The translations under genes and the position numbers were made by a program. Below, piece by piece: positions 15,087 through 22,125 of a DNA stretch of 24,407 nt. The DNA is from an uncultured Flavobacterium sp. (GTDB lineage: Bacteria; Bacteroidota; Bacteroidia; Flavobacteriales; Flavobacteriaceae): contig CAMLKV010000001.1 in the NCBI GenBank assembly GCA_946480635.1, positions 1 to 24,407 on the forward strand, in the 5' to 3' direction. Below the pieces are notes generated by a model. It had not been told where the DNA came from. It saw only the letters and a program-made list of their open reading frames with translations, and ran no database searches. Positions within the stretch are counted from its first letter, which is position 1; every line of letters begins with the position of its first letter.

Positions 15087-15130
15087 CAAAATTACTACTG
15101 AAAATCAACCTGATATATGATAAAAATCAT
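15087..15130 (-). promoter_or_regulatory. Promoter with FNR/CRP-family operator for the membrane protein-hemoglobin operon
   Basis: On the minus strand TAATTTTG (15094-15087) is an exact TAnnTTTG -7 element. ATGAT-AAAA-ATCAT (15117-15130) is a perfect palindrome with the FNR-type core TGAT-N6-ATCA. Its centre lies about 41 bases upstream of the predicted start near 15082, the class II activator position. No TTTG/TTG -33 box is present at the normal spacing, consistent with dependence on an activator. Confidence 0.6.
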
Positions 15131-15219
15131 GTTTGGAAAAGTAATTTACATGTGTACTTTTCAATTCAGAAAAAAATAAATTTAAAAAGGCTATTTTTAC
15201 AACAGATTAAGACAAAAGA

Positions 15220-15927
15220 ATGATTTACAAACAAATCATATTAGCAAAAAAAGAAAAGCAAAAACTACTTGCAATATTAATTGATCCTGATAAAACAACT
15301 TTATCTGAGATTACATCATTAGCAGAAAAAATAAAACAGTCTCCCGCAACATACATCTTTGTTGGCGGAAGTATTGTTGCAGAAAATATAATGGATAATT
15401 TTGTTCTTGAATTAAAAAAACACCTACAATTAACCATTATAATATTTCCTGGACACCCTTCTCAAATATCACATTATGCTGATGGACTACTGTTCTTGAG
15501 TTTACTATCTGGCCGAAATCCTGAATATTTAATAGAGCATCATATCAATTCAGTAGAGATTTTACATAATTCTGATTTAGAAATTATTCCAACAGGATAT
15601 ATTTTAATAGATGGAGGAAAAGAAACCGCCGTGCAACGCGTAAGCCAAACCATTCCTATAGAAAGAAACAATATAGATCTAGCATACAAAACAGCTAAAG
15701 CTGGTGAGTATTTAGGGAAAAAACTCATCTATTTAGAAGCTGGTAGTGGCGCTGAAAACGGAGTCTCAACTGAAATGATTCAAAAAGTTTCACAAAGTTT
15801 AAATATTCCATTAATTGTTGGTGGAGGTATTAGGTCAAAACAAGAAATTGAAGAAGCTTTTTACGCTGGTGCCGATTTAGTAGTTATTGGAACAGCTTTT
15901 GAAAACGACATTAATTTTTTTAACTAA
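15220..15927 (+). CDS. Geranylgeranylglyceryl/heptaprenylglyceryl phosphate synthase family protein
   Basis: The 235-residue TIM-barrel protein matches the GGGPS/PcrB family. It has LLAILIDPDK near the N-terminus and TYIFVGGS, then IIFPGHPSQIS. YLEAGSGAENGVS precedes the standard phosphate-binding loops VGGGIRSKQEIEEAFYAGAD and VVIGTAFEND. Family members join a polyprenyl diphosphate to sn-glycerol-1-phosphate through an ether bond. In Archaea this is the first step of membrane lipid synthesis, and in Bacillus PcrB uses heptaprenyl diphosphate. Homologues from Bacteroidota are known (for example from Flavobacterium johnsoniae), but their lipid product in the cell is unclear. It overlaps pnuC by one base (TAATG) and leads that operon. 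Confidence 0.92.
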   Translation: MIYKQIILAKKEKQKLLAILIDPDKTTLSEITSLAEKIKQSPATYIFVGGSIVAENIMDNFVLELKKHLQLTIIIFPGHPSQISHYADGLLFLSLLSGRNPEYLIEHHINSVEILHNSDLEIIPTGYILIDGGKETAVQRVSQTIPIERNNIDLAYKTAKAGEYLGKKLIYLEAGSGAENGVSTEMIQKVSQSLNIPLIVGGGIRSKQEIEEAFYAGADLVVIGTAFENDINFFN

Positions 15928-16559
15928 TGATTGATCAAATTTTATCACAATATCAAAACATCCCTTCTTGGCAAATTTGGCTTGAATCTATTGCTTTTAT
16001 ATTTGGAATCTTAAGTGTATGGTATGCAAAAAAAGAAAGCATTTTAGTTTTTCCAACTGGAATCATCGCAACTGTCTTAACTGTTTATGTTATGTTTAGA
16101 GCGCAATATCTTGCTGATATGAGCATCAACATTTACTACACCATTATGAGTATTTTTGGTTGGTATAAATGGACAAAATTTGAATCTACAACAAAGGACA
16201 TTTTACAAATAACAAGAACCAACAATAAAGAAAAACTTATTGGCTTTGCAATGTTCATCCTTACTGGACTTGTTTGTTTCTTGATTTACACGATTTTTGG
16301 AGTAACAATAAAATCAAATAACTGGATAGATATTTTCACAACATCCGTTTTTTTTACTGCTATGTGGTATATGGCTTTAAAAAAAATTGAAAACTGGACG
16401 CTATGGATATTAGGTGATTTATTGGTGGTTCCTATCTTTTGGTACCGAGAACTTTATATCTTTGCATTCCAATATATAATTTTCACAATATTAGCGATAC
16501 TAGCTTATCTAGAATGGAAGAAAATCTTAGACAAAAAAACACAAACATACTTAGAATAA
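15927..16559 (+). CDS. pnuC: Nicotinamide riboside transporter PnuC
   Basis: The 210-residue inner membrane protein has about seven hydrophobic segments and the aromatic-rich motifs of PnuC: WQIWLESIAFIFGILSVWYA, FPTGIIATVLTVYVMF, INIYYTIMSIFGWYKW, and WILGDLLVVPIFWYREL. PnuC is a facilitator for nicotinamide riboside; uptake is driven by phosphorylation inside the cell. The next gene, overlapping by 46 bases, supplies exactly such a kinase domain. The start is fixed by the TAATG overlap with the GGGP synthase gene. No NAD-sensing riboswitch or NrtR site was recognised upstream of the operon. Confidence 0.93.
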   Translation: MIDQILSQYQNIPSWQIWLESIAFIFGILSVWYAKKESILVFPTGIIATVLTVYVMFRAQYLADMSINIYYTIMSIFGWYKWTKFESTTKDILQITRTNNKEKLIGFAMFILTGLVCFLIYTIFGVTIKSNNWIDIFTTSVFFTAMWYMALKKIENWTLWILGDLLVVPIFWYRELYIFAFQYIIFTILAILAYLEWKKILDKKTQTYLE

Positions 16560-18616
16560 CTACTTACGGGCCTGAAAGCACTGGTAAAACAACACTTGCT
16601 CGTCAGTTAGCTGAACATTTTAATACTGTTTGGATTCCAGAATTTGCTCGTGATTTTCTAGAAAACATTAAAATTAAAGAAGGCCGTGATTGTGAAGAAA
16701 AAGATTTATTGCCTATCGCTATTGGACAAACAGCATTAGAAAACGAAGCACTTCAAAAATCTACTGATTTTTTATTTTGTGATACAAATGCTCTAGTAAC
16801 CAAAGTATATTCTGATATTTATTACAACCACTGTTCTGAAGAACTTGAAGAAGCTGCAAGGTTACATCACTATGATTTATACTTTTTAACAGATAAAGAT
16901 GTTCCTTGGGAAGCTGATGGTTTACGCGACAGTCAAGAATACCGAGACAGCTCATTTGATGTTTTCAAGCAAAATTTAATAGATTACAACAAACCTTTTA
17001 TTCAAATAAACGGAAGTAAGACAGAACGTTTAGAAAAAGCCTCAAAAATTGTAATCGATTTACAAAAAGCCTTAAAAAAAGGTTTGACCAGTCATGAGTT
17101 TGTGACTCTATACAATCAAAAAAAAAACTTCGCTTTAGTCTTCCATCAAATTGATTCTATAAAAAAAGGTGTAAGCAAAATACAATTGGAAGAATCTGCT
17201 TCAATTGGCAATGGAATTTTACAATTTTCAATTTCTGATTTTGAGAATTTTGCTACCAAATACGATAAGGAATCAACAAAATTTGTGATTGAAAAATTTG
17301 TACCTGCCTCAGGAGCTGCCAGTAGAATGTTCAAATTTCTTTCTGATTTCTTGGCCGATTTTGATGTAGAAAACGAAACCATAAACGCATATATAAATCG
17401 TTCAGGCAATCAACCTTTGGAAACTTTTATTGTAGCAATGGAAAAATTTGCCTTTTACAAAGATGTTCATGAATTCATTAAGGGAAACATAGATAATTTC
17501 AATTCATTATCAAGAGACAAAAAAAACTATTGGTTTATAAAAACCATTTTAGAGAATAAAAACTTTAATTTCCTAAACAAGCCAAAAGCAGTTTTACCTT
17601 TTCACCAATATGAAGATTTTGTTGCAACTCCAATTGTAGAGCATTTTAAAGAGTCACTAGCTTATGCTTCATATCAGAACTCGTCTCAAATTCACTTTAC
17701 AATTTCTGAAGAGCACAAATCTCTATTTGAAGATGAAATAAAAAAAATTAAAGAATACTTTGACAAGAACTTTAATTGGTCTTATTCATTTCAAGAACAT
17801 TTAACAGACTCTTTAGCCATAGATGAAAACGGTAAAATTTTAAAAAACAAAAATGGAGAAATAGTATACAGACCAGGTGGTCACGGCGCGCTTATTCATA
17901 ATTTAAATCAACGAAATGCTGATATTGTTTTTATTAAAAACATAGATAATGTTAGTCACAACAACATTAAAACCATTTCTTTTTATAAAAAAGGCTTAGC
18001 AGGTATTTTATTAGAAATTCAAGCCAAAGTTTTTGATTATTTGAAAAAATTAGAGAATCAAAAATTAGAGTCTAGCAAAATCGAAGAAATAAAAAATTTT
18101 ATTATCAATACACTTCACATCAAAATAAATTCAGATTTTGATGATTTTAAAGAGTTAAGCCAAATTAAAATTTTACAACAATTTCTAAATCGCCCAATTC
18201 GTGTTTGCGGAATGGTAAAAAATGAAAATGAGCCAGGCGGAGGACCATTTTGGGTAAAAGATCACAAAGGAAATATAACACTACAAATTGTAGAATCTGC
18301 TCAAATAGATTTAAAAAACAAACAACAAAAAGCTATTTTCAATTCTTCTACACATTTCAATCCAGTCGATTTAGTATGTGGATTAAAAAATTACAAAGGA
18401 GATAAATTTAATTTACTTGAATTTACCAATCCAGAAACTGGTTTTGTAGTTGAAAAAAGCAAAAATGGAATATCTTATAAAGCTTATGAATTACCTGGCT
18501 TATGGAACGGAAGTATGGCTAATTGGATTACAATATTTGTTGAAGTTCCTTTAGACACATTTAACCCAGTAAAAACAGTAAACGATTTACTTAAAACACC
18601 TCACCAACCTAACTGA
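16514..18616 (+). CDS. NadR-like nicotinamide riboside kinase fused to DUF4301
   Basis: The 700-residue product has two parts. Residues 1-about 190 form a NadR-type P-loop kinase: Walker A GPESTGKTT (19-27), PEFARDF, the acidic site in FLFCDTNAL, and a C-terminal NGSKTERL. It should phosphorylate nicotinamide riboside to NMN. Residues about 190-700 match DUF4301, with FVPASGAASRMFK (262-274), GLAGILLE, YRPGGHGALIHNL (452-464) and GGGPFWV (near 575). The ATG at 16514 lies inside pnuC, a 46-base overlap; the frame is open further up but lacks a better start. The two parts are usually separate genes (from memory), so this is either a natural fusion or a lost stop. Together with pnuC it indicates uptake and trapping of nicotinamide riboside for NAD synthesis. 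Confidence 0.88.
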   Translation: MEENLRQKNTNILRITTYGPESTGKTTLARQLAEHFNTVWIPEFARDFLENIKIKEGRDCEEKDLLPIAIGQTALENEALQKSTDFLFCDTNALVTKVYSDIYYNHCSEELEEAARLHHYDLYFLTDKDVPWEADGLRDSQEYRDSSFDVFKQNLIDYNKPFIQINGSKTERLEKASKIVIDLQKALKKGLTSHEFVTLYNQKKNFALVFHQIDSIKKGVSKIQLEESASIGNGILQFSISDFENFATKYDKESTKFVIEKFVPASGAASRMFKFLSDFLADFDVENETINAYINRSGNQPLETFIVAMEKFAFYKDVHEFIKGNIDNFNSLSRDKKNYWFIKTILENKNFNFLNKPKAVLPFHQYEDFVATPIVEHFKESLAYASYQNSSQIHFTISEEHKSLFEDEIKKIKEYFDKNFNWSYSFQEHLTDSLAIDENGKILKNKNGEIVYRPGGHGALIHNLNQRNADIVFIKNIDNVSHNNIKTISFYKKGLAGILLEIQAKVFDYLKKLENQKLESSKIEEIKNFIINTLHIKINSDFDDFKELSQIKILQQFLNRPIRVCGMVKNENEPGGGPFWVKDHKGNITLQIVESAQIDLKNKQQKAIFNSSTHFNPVDLVCGLKNYKGDKFNLLEFTNPETGFVVEKSKNGISYKAYELPGLWNGSMANWITIFVEVPLDTFNPVKTVNDLLKTPHQPN

Positions 18617-18618
18617 TT

Positions 18619-19020
18619 GTGAAAAAAGAAGTCATTTTAACCGAAACACAATACAAAGCAGTACGCAGTAGCGGATCTGGCGGTCAAAATGTAAATAAAG
18701 TCTCGAGTAAAGTAGTTTTATCTTTTTCTATTAAAAATTCTCAAGGATTAAATGATGATGAAAAAAAGCTTATCATACAAAAACTAACTAGTAAACTTAC
18801 TTCAGAATCTGTACTAATTCTAAATTGTGATGAAGACAGGAGTCAACTAAAAAACAAAGAAATAGTAACAAAGCGACTTTTTGATGTTTTAGAAAAAGCA
18901 CTAATAAAGCCAAAGCCTAGAAAAGCTACAAAAGTTCCCAAAAGCGTTATCGAAAAAAGACTGAAAGAGAAGAAATCAACTTCAGAAACAAAAAACAACA
19001 GAAAGAAATTAGATTTTTAA
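18619..19020 (+). CDS. arfB: Alternative ribosome-rescue factor / peptidyl-tRNA hydrolase ArfB
   Basis: The 133-residue product has the release-factor catalytic loop RSSGSGGQNVNKVSSKV with GGQ at 21-23. A basic C-terminal tail (KPRKATKVPKSVIEKRLKEK) matches that of ArfB/YaeJ and mitochondrial ICT1. The tail enters the empty mRNA channel of stalled ribosomes, and GGQ then hydrolyses the peptidyl-tRNA. The length is usual for ArfB. The start is a GTG two bases after the preceding TGA stop; no ATG is available before the GGQ loop. It closes the GGGPS-pnuC operon, probably by position and not by function. Its stop is separated from the convergent crotonase stop by a single base, with no terminator between them. 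Confidence 0.93.
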   Translation: MKKEVILTETQYKAVRSSGSGGQNVNKVSSKVVLSFSIKNSQGLNDDEKKLIIQKLTSKLTSESVLILNCDEDRSQLKNKEIVTKRLFDVLEKALIKPKPRKATKVPKSVIEKRLKEKKSTSETKNNRKKLDF

Positions 19021-19021
19021 T

Positions 19022-19780
19022 TTACTTTTTAAAAGTACTTAAAGCATTCTTAGTAAAATCTGAAAGCACCAATTTCCCTGAAATAGCAGCACGTTCATAA
19101 AGTAATTCATTCCAATTTTCCGTTCCTTCCCATAATACTTTTTTAAATTCATACAAAGCATCAGGATTATATGTTGCTAATTGCGAAACAAACTTATTTA
19201 AAGTTTCATCCATTTCTTCAACAGACGTAAACAACTGTGCATATAATTTATGCTCAAAAGCCCATTGAGCCGACTTCCATTCAGCAGGAGATAATGTCAT
19301 TTCTGCCATAGCCGATTTTCCTATTTTTCTTGATACTGCTGGCTCAATTACAAAAGGACCAATCCCTATAGCAATTTCAGACAATTTAATTGATGCAGCA
19401 TCTGTAGCAAAAGCATAATCACAAGCAGAAGCTAATCCTACTCCTCCACCAACGGCTTTACCATGTATTCTCCCGATAATAATTTTTTTACAAGAGCGCA
19501 TAGCATTAATCACATTGGCAAATCCACTAAAAAATTGCTTTCCAGTTTCTAAATTATCAACCGCTAATAATTCATCAAAAGAAGCACCAGCACAAAAAGC
19601 ACCAGTTCCTTCACTTTGTAAAACTATTACAGTAACCTCATTATTATTACTCAATGAGTTTAATTCCTCAGTCAAAGACTTTAATTGATTACTAGGAAAT
19701 GAATTACTTGCTGGGTGACTAAAAGTAACTCTTGCTATTTTATTTTGTATAGTGGTTTGAATGGTTCCGTTCGTGTTCAT
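19022..19780 (-). CDS. Enoyl-CoA hydratase/isomerase (crotonase) family protein
   Basis: The 252-residue product shows the crotonase fold: GAFCAGASFDELL (oxyanion region one), GRIHGKAVGGGVGLASACDYAFA (oxyanion region two), and LSEIAIGIGPFVIEPAVSRKIG. Of the two catalytic glutamates of hydratases, the first (Glu144 of rat mitochondrial hydratase, in GGGCE) is Gly115 here; the second (Glu164) is E135. A single Glu with the GIGPF loop is closer to enoyl-CoA isomerases than to true hydratases. The reaction is therefore uncertain: isomerase, or another acyl-CoA reaction. It is a single-gene unit on the minus strand, convergent with arfB. A TATTTTTA box about 20 bases upstream could be its -7 element. 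Confidence 0.88.
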   Translation of the reverse strand: MNTNGTIQTTIQNKIARVTFSHPASNSFPSNQLKSLTEELNSLSNNNEVTVIVLQSEGTGAFCAGASFDELLAVDNLETGKQFFSGFANVINAMRSCKKIIIGRIHGKAVGGGVGLASACDYAFATDAASIKLSEIAIGIGPFVIEPAVSRKIGKSAMAEMTLSPAEWKSAQWAFEHKLYAQLFTSVEEMDETLNKFVSQLATYNPDALYEFKKVLWEGTENWNELLYERAAISGKLVLSDFTKNALSTFKK

Positions 19781-19800
19781 GTTGTTTAATTTGCTGTAAA

Positions 19801-19827
19801 AATAAAAAATCCCGATAAATCGGGATT
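19801..19827 (-). terminator. Terminator of the DUF4271-hemD operon
   Basis: AATCCCGAT (19808-19816) pairs with ATCGGGATT (19819-19827). On the minus strand the stem is followed by a T tract (plus-strand A's 19801-19809). It ends transcripts coming from hemD and lies just upstream of the crotonase start. Confidence 0.85.
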
Positions 19828-19846
19828 CTTATATATGTTATAATTA

Positions 19847-20596
19847 TTATTTTCCTTTGTTTACTTCAGCAACATATTTCTCTAAAGCCATAGTCATTGA
19901 TGGAGCTTCTGGTGTTGGAGCCATGATATCAACTCTTAATCCGTGCTCTAAAGCTTCTTTTTGGGTAGTACTTCCAAAAACTGCTATACGAGTATTATTT
20001 TGTTGAAAATCAGGGAAATTTTTAAACAACGATTGAATTCCTGTTGGACTAAAAAATGCTAAAACATCATAATAAACATCTTTCAAATCAGACAAATCAC
20101 TCATAACAGTACGATAAAAAGTACCTGGAGTCCAATCTAATTTTAAATTATTTAATGTTTGAGGTACATCAGCATTTAATTTATCTGAAGCAGGAAGCAA
20201 AAATTTCTCATCCTTATATTTTTTGAATAACGCTGACATATCTGCAAAATCTTTTTGACCCACATATATTTTACGTTTTCTATATACAACATATTTTTGC
20301 AAGTAATAAGCGATTGCTTCTGACTGACAGAAGTAACGCAAATCTTCAGGAACTTTATAACGCATTTCTTCAGCGACTCTAAAGAAATGATCTACTGAAT
20401 TTTTACTTGTTAGAATAATTGCAGTAAAATTGTTTAAGTCAATTTTTTGAGCTCTAACTTCTTTTGCAGGAACTCCTTCAACATGAATAAAGGGTCTGAA
20501 ATCAACTTTTACTTTGTGCTTATTTTGTAAGTCAAAATAAGGTGAATTTTCAACCTTTGGCTCGGGTTGCGAAACTAAAATTGTTTTCACTTTCAT
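19847..20596 (-). CDS. hemD: Uroporphyrinogen-III synthase
   Basis: The 249-residue product fits the two-lobed HemD fold. It starts MKVKTILVSQPEP and continues with FTAIILTSKNSVDHFF (the conserved T-S-xN-(A/S)V segment) and KIYVGQKDFADM. YDVLAFFSPTGIQSLF, RIAVFGSTTQKEALEHGL and PTPEAPSMTMAL are the C-terminal tetrapyrrole-site features. It closes linear hydroxymethylbilane into uroporphyrinogen III, the branch point to heme and siroheme. I chose the ATG at 20596; an ATG at 20611 would add five residues (MKMPN) before the usual start. It follows the DUF4271 gene by 21 bases and is co-transcribed with it, an order I recall as common in Bacteroidota. Sequence conservation in HemD is generally low, but this pattern is clear. 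Confidence 0.88.
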   Translation of the reverse strand: MKVKTILVSQPEPKVENSPYFDLQNKHKVKVDFRPFIHVEGVPAKEVRAQKIDLNNFTAIILTSKNSVDHFFRVAEEMRYKVPEDLRYFCQSEAIAYYLQKYVVYRKRKIYVGQKDFADMSALFKKYKDEKFLLPASDKLNADVPQTLNNLKLDWTPGTFYRTVMSDLSDLKDVYYDVLAFFSPTGIQSLFKNFPDFQQNNTRIAVFGSTTQKEALEHGLRVDIMAPTPEAPSMTMALEKYVAEVNKGK

Positions 20597-20617
20597 ATTG
20601 GGCATTTTCAAAAAATA

Positions 20618-21283
20618 TTACCTATTTGTAATAACATAATACATAAAGTAATACGGTGCTATTTCCAGAGCGCAAATATATAAAATAAAATAAAACAACT
20701 TGTCAAGTAATAAATTTTGATAATTCTTTAATGAAACTAGGTAAGTTATTGAGTTAATTATCAATAATACAACCAAAACAATGATTATTACGTAAGAATT
20801 CATTGAATCAGTATAATACAACACAATATTAACAGGAAGCAACATTAACCCAACATAGGTTCGATAGCTCACTTTGAACAAATTAAACTGCTCAATAAAC
20901 GGTTCTATATTAAATGAAGTTGCAATAATTTTCTCAACTAAAAATTTAGATAGAACAAAAAAAGTCAAGAAGGTAAAAATTTGAATAAATGTAATCCAGT
21001 TTGTTTTTGTGGTATATCCAAAGTAGCTAAGCACCAATTGAACAAAGAAAGAAAACGAAATTAACTGAACAAAAAACAGCAAAATCGTAAACCAACTCAT
21101 CAAGTTGCTGGGATCTTTGTACATTTTTATATACTTGTTGTTTGCAATTAAATTCACAAAATCAACAAATCTATTTTCGAAAGCAGCCTTAGTAACAGCG
21201 ACAAGAGCTACCGCAACAATAAAAACTATTGTTATCCGATCTTTGTTTTCTACTATTCTAGGAATAAACTCGATTTTATTCAT
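20618..21283 (-). CDS. DUF4271 polytopic membrane protein
   Basis: The 221-residue product has six or so hydrophobic segments: about 17-32 (ITIVFIVAVALVAVTKAA), 63-90, 98-115, 145-158, 165-183 and 195-215. Between the first two lies a polar segment (NNKYIKMYKDPSNLMSWFT). Length and pattern match DUF4271, a family of unknown function in Bacteroidota that commonly precedes hemD. It is divergent from the glycosyltransferase gene across a 100-base gap. A role in heme or envelope metabolism is suggested only by synteny. Confidence 0.82.
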   Translation of the reverse strand: MNKIEFIPRIVENKDRITIVFIVAVALVAVTKAAFENRFVDFVNLIANNKYIKMYKDPSNLMSWFTILLFFVQLISFSFFVQLVLSYFGYTTKTNWITFIQIFTFLTFFVLSKFLVEKIIATSFNIEPFIEQFNLFKVSYRTYVGLMLLPVNIVLYYTDSMNSYVIIIVLVVLLIINSITYLVSLKNYQNLLLDKLFYFILYICALEIAPYYFMYYVITNR

Positions 21284-21357
21284 ATCGCGAAATTACAAAT
21301 TTTTTACAGGACTTATTTAATTATAAATAATTTAAGAAACTCAACCACTAAAAAGTT

Positions 21358-21365
21358 TATTTTTG
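21358..21365 (+). promoter_or_regulatory. Bacteroidota -7 element for the glycosyltransferase-pyrC operon
   Basis: TATTTTTG is an exact TAnnTTTG match, placing transcription start near 21370 and leaving a leader of about 14 bases before the ATG at 21384. It also overlaps, and so excludes, a TTG at 21363 as translation start. No clear -33 box. Confidence 0.5.
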
Positions 21366-21383
21366 CATCAGAATTTTAACATT

Positions 21384-22109
21384 ATGCAGGACTCAATAGT
21401 CATAATCCCTACTTATAACGAAATAGAAAATATCGAAAGTATCATTCGGGCTACTATGTCTTTGCCAAAAAAATTCGATGTACTAATCGTAGACGACAAC
21501 TCACCAGACGGAACTGCAGATAAAGTTATTGAACTACAAAAAGAATTTCCTGATGCTTTACATCTAGAAAAACGTCAAGGAAAAGCGGGACTAGGCACAG
21601 CTTATGTTCATGGATTTAAGTGGGCAATCCAACATCATTACGAATATATCTTCGAAATGGATGCTGATTTTTCTCACAATCCTAATGATTTAGAAAAATT
21701 ATATAATGCCTGTAAAAATGAAAACGCAGGAATGTCTATTGGTTCTCGTTACATTACCGGTGTTAATGTGGTAAACTGGCCCTTAAACCGTGTTCTAATG
21801 TCATACTTTGCTTCGGTATATGTAAGAATGATAACAGGAATGGAGATACAAGATGCAACTGCCGGGTTTGTTTGTTACCAAAGACAGGTTTTAGAAAAAA
21901 TAAATCTTGACCGATTAAAATTTACTGGCTATGCCTTCCAGATAGAGATGAAATACAGAACGTTTGTAAATCATTTCAAAATTGTAGAAGTTCCAATTAT
22001 TTTTACAGATAGAACAAAAGGCGAATCCAAAATGAGCGGAGCGATTATACGTGAAGCCATTTTAGGAGTAATTATGCTACGCATCCGAAAAATATTCAAC
22101 CGATTATAA
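21384..22109 (+). CDS. Polyprenol monophosphomannose synthase-like glycosyltransferase (GT2)
   Basis: The 241-residue product is a GT-A family 2 enzyme of the dolichol-phosphate mannose synthase type. It begins SIVIIPTYNEIENI, followed by LIVDDNSPDGTAD, EMDADFSHNP (the metal-binding D-A-D), GSRYITG and the acceptor-loop FTDRTKGESKMS. In this family a sugar is moved from a nucleotide donor, such as GDP-mannose, to a polyprenyl phosphate at the cytoplasmic face. There is no C-terminal membrane pair, so this is the soluble or peripheral class. It leads an operon with dihydroorotase 16 bases downstream. The sugar and its final target are unknown; a lipid-linked mannose for protein O-glycosylation, known in Bacteroidota, is possible. 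Confidence 0.92.
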   Translation: MQDSIVIIPTYNEIENIESIIRATMSLPKKFDVLIVDDNSPDGTADKVIELQKEFPDALHLEKRQGKAGLGTAYVHGFKWAIQHHYEYIFEMDADFSHNPNDLEKLYNACKNENAGMSIGSRYITGVNVVNWPLNRVLMSYFASVYVRMITGMEIQDATAGFVCYQRQVLEKINLDRLKFTGYAFQIEMKYRTFVNHFKIVEVPIIFTDRTKGESKMSGAIIREAILGVIMLRIRKIFNRL

Positions 22110-22125
22110 AACACAACACACAACT

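Noticed and set aside
15066..15089. ATG at 15089 for the small membrane protein next to the hemoglobin
   Set aside because: It falls within the -7 promoter element, so the mRNA would not contain it.
21363..21383. TTG at 21363 as start of the glycosyltransferase
   Set aside because: It overlaps the -7 box TATTTTTG; the ATG at 21384 gives the standard SIVIIPTYNE beginning.
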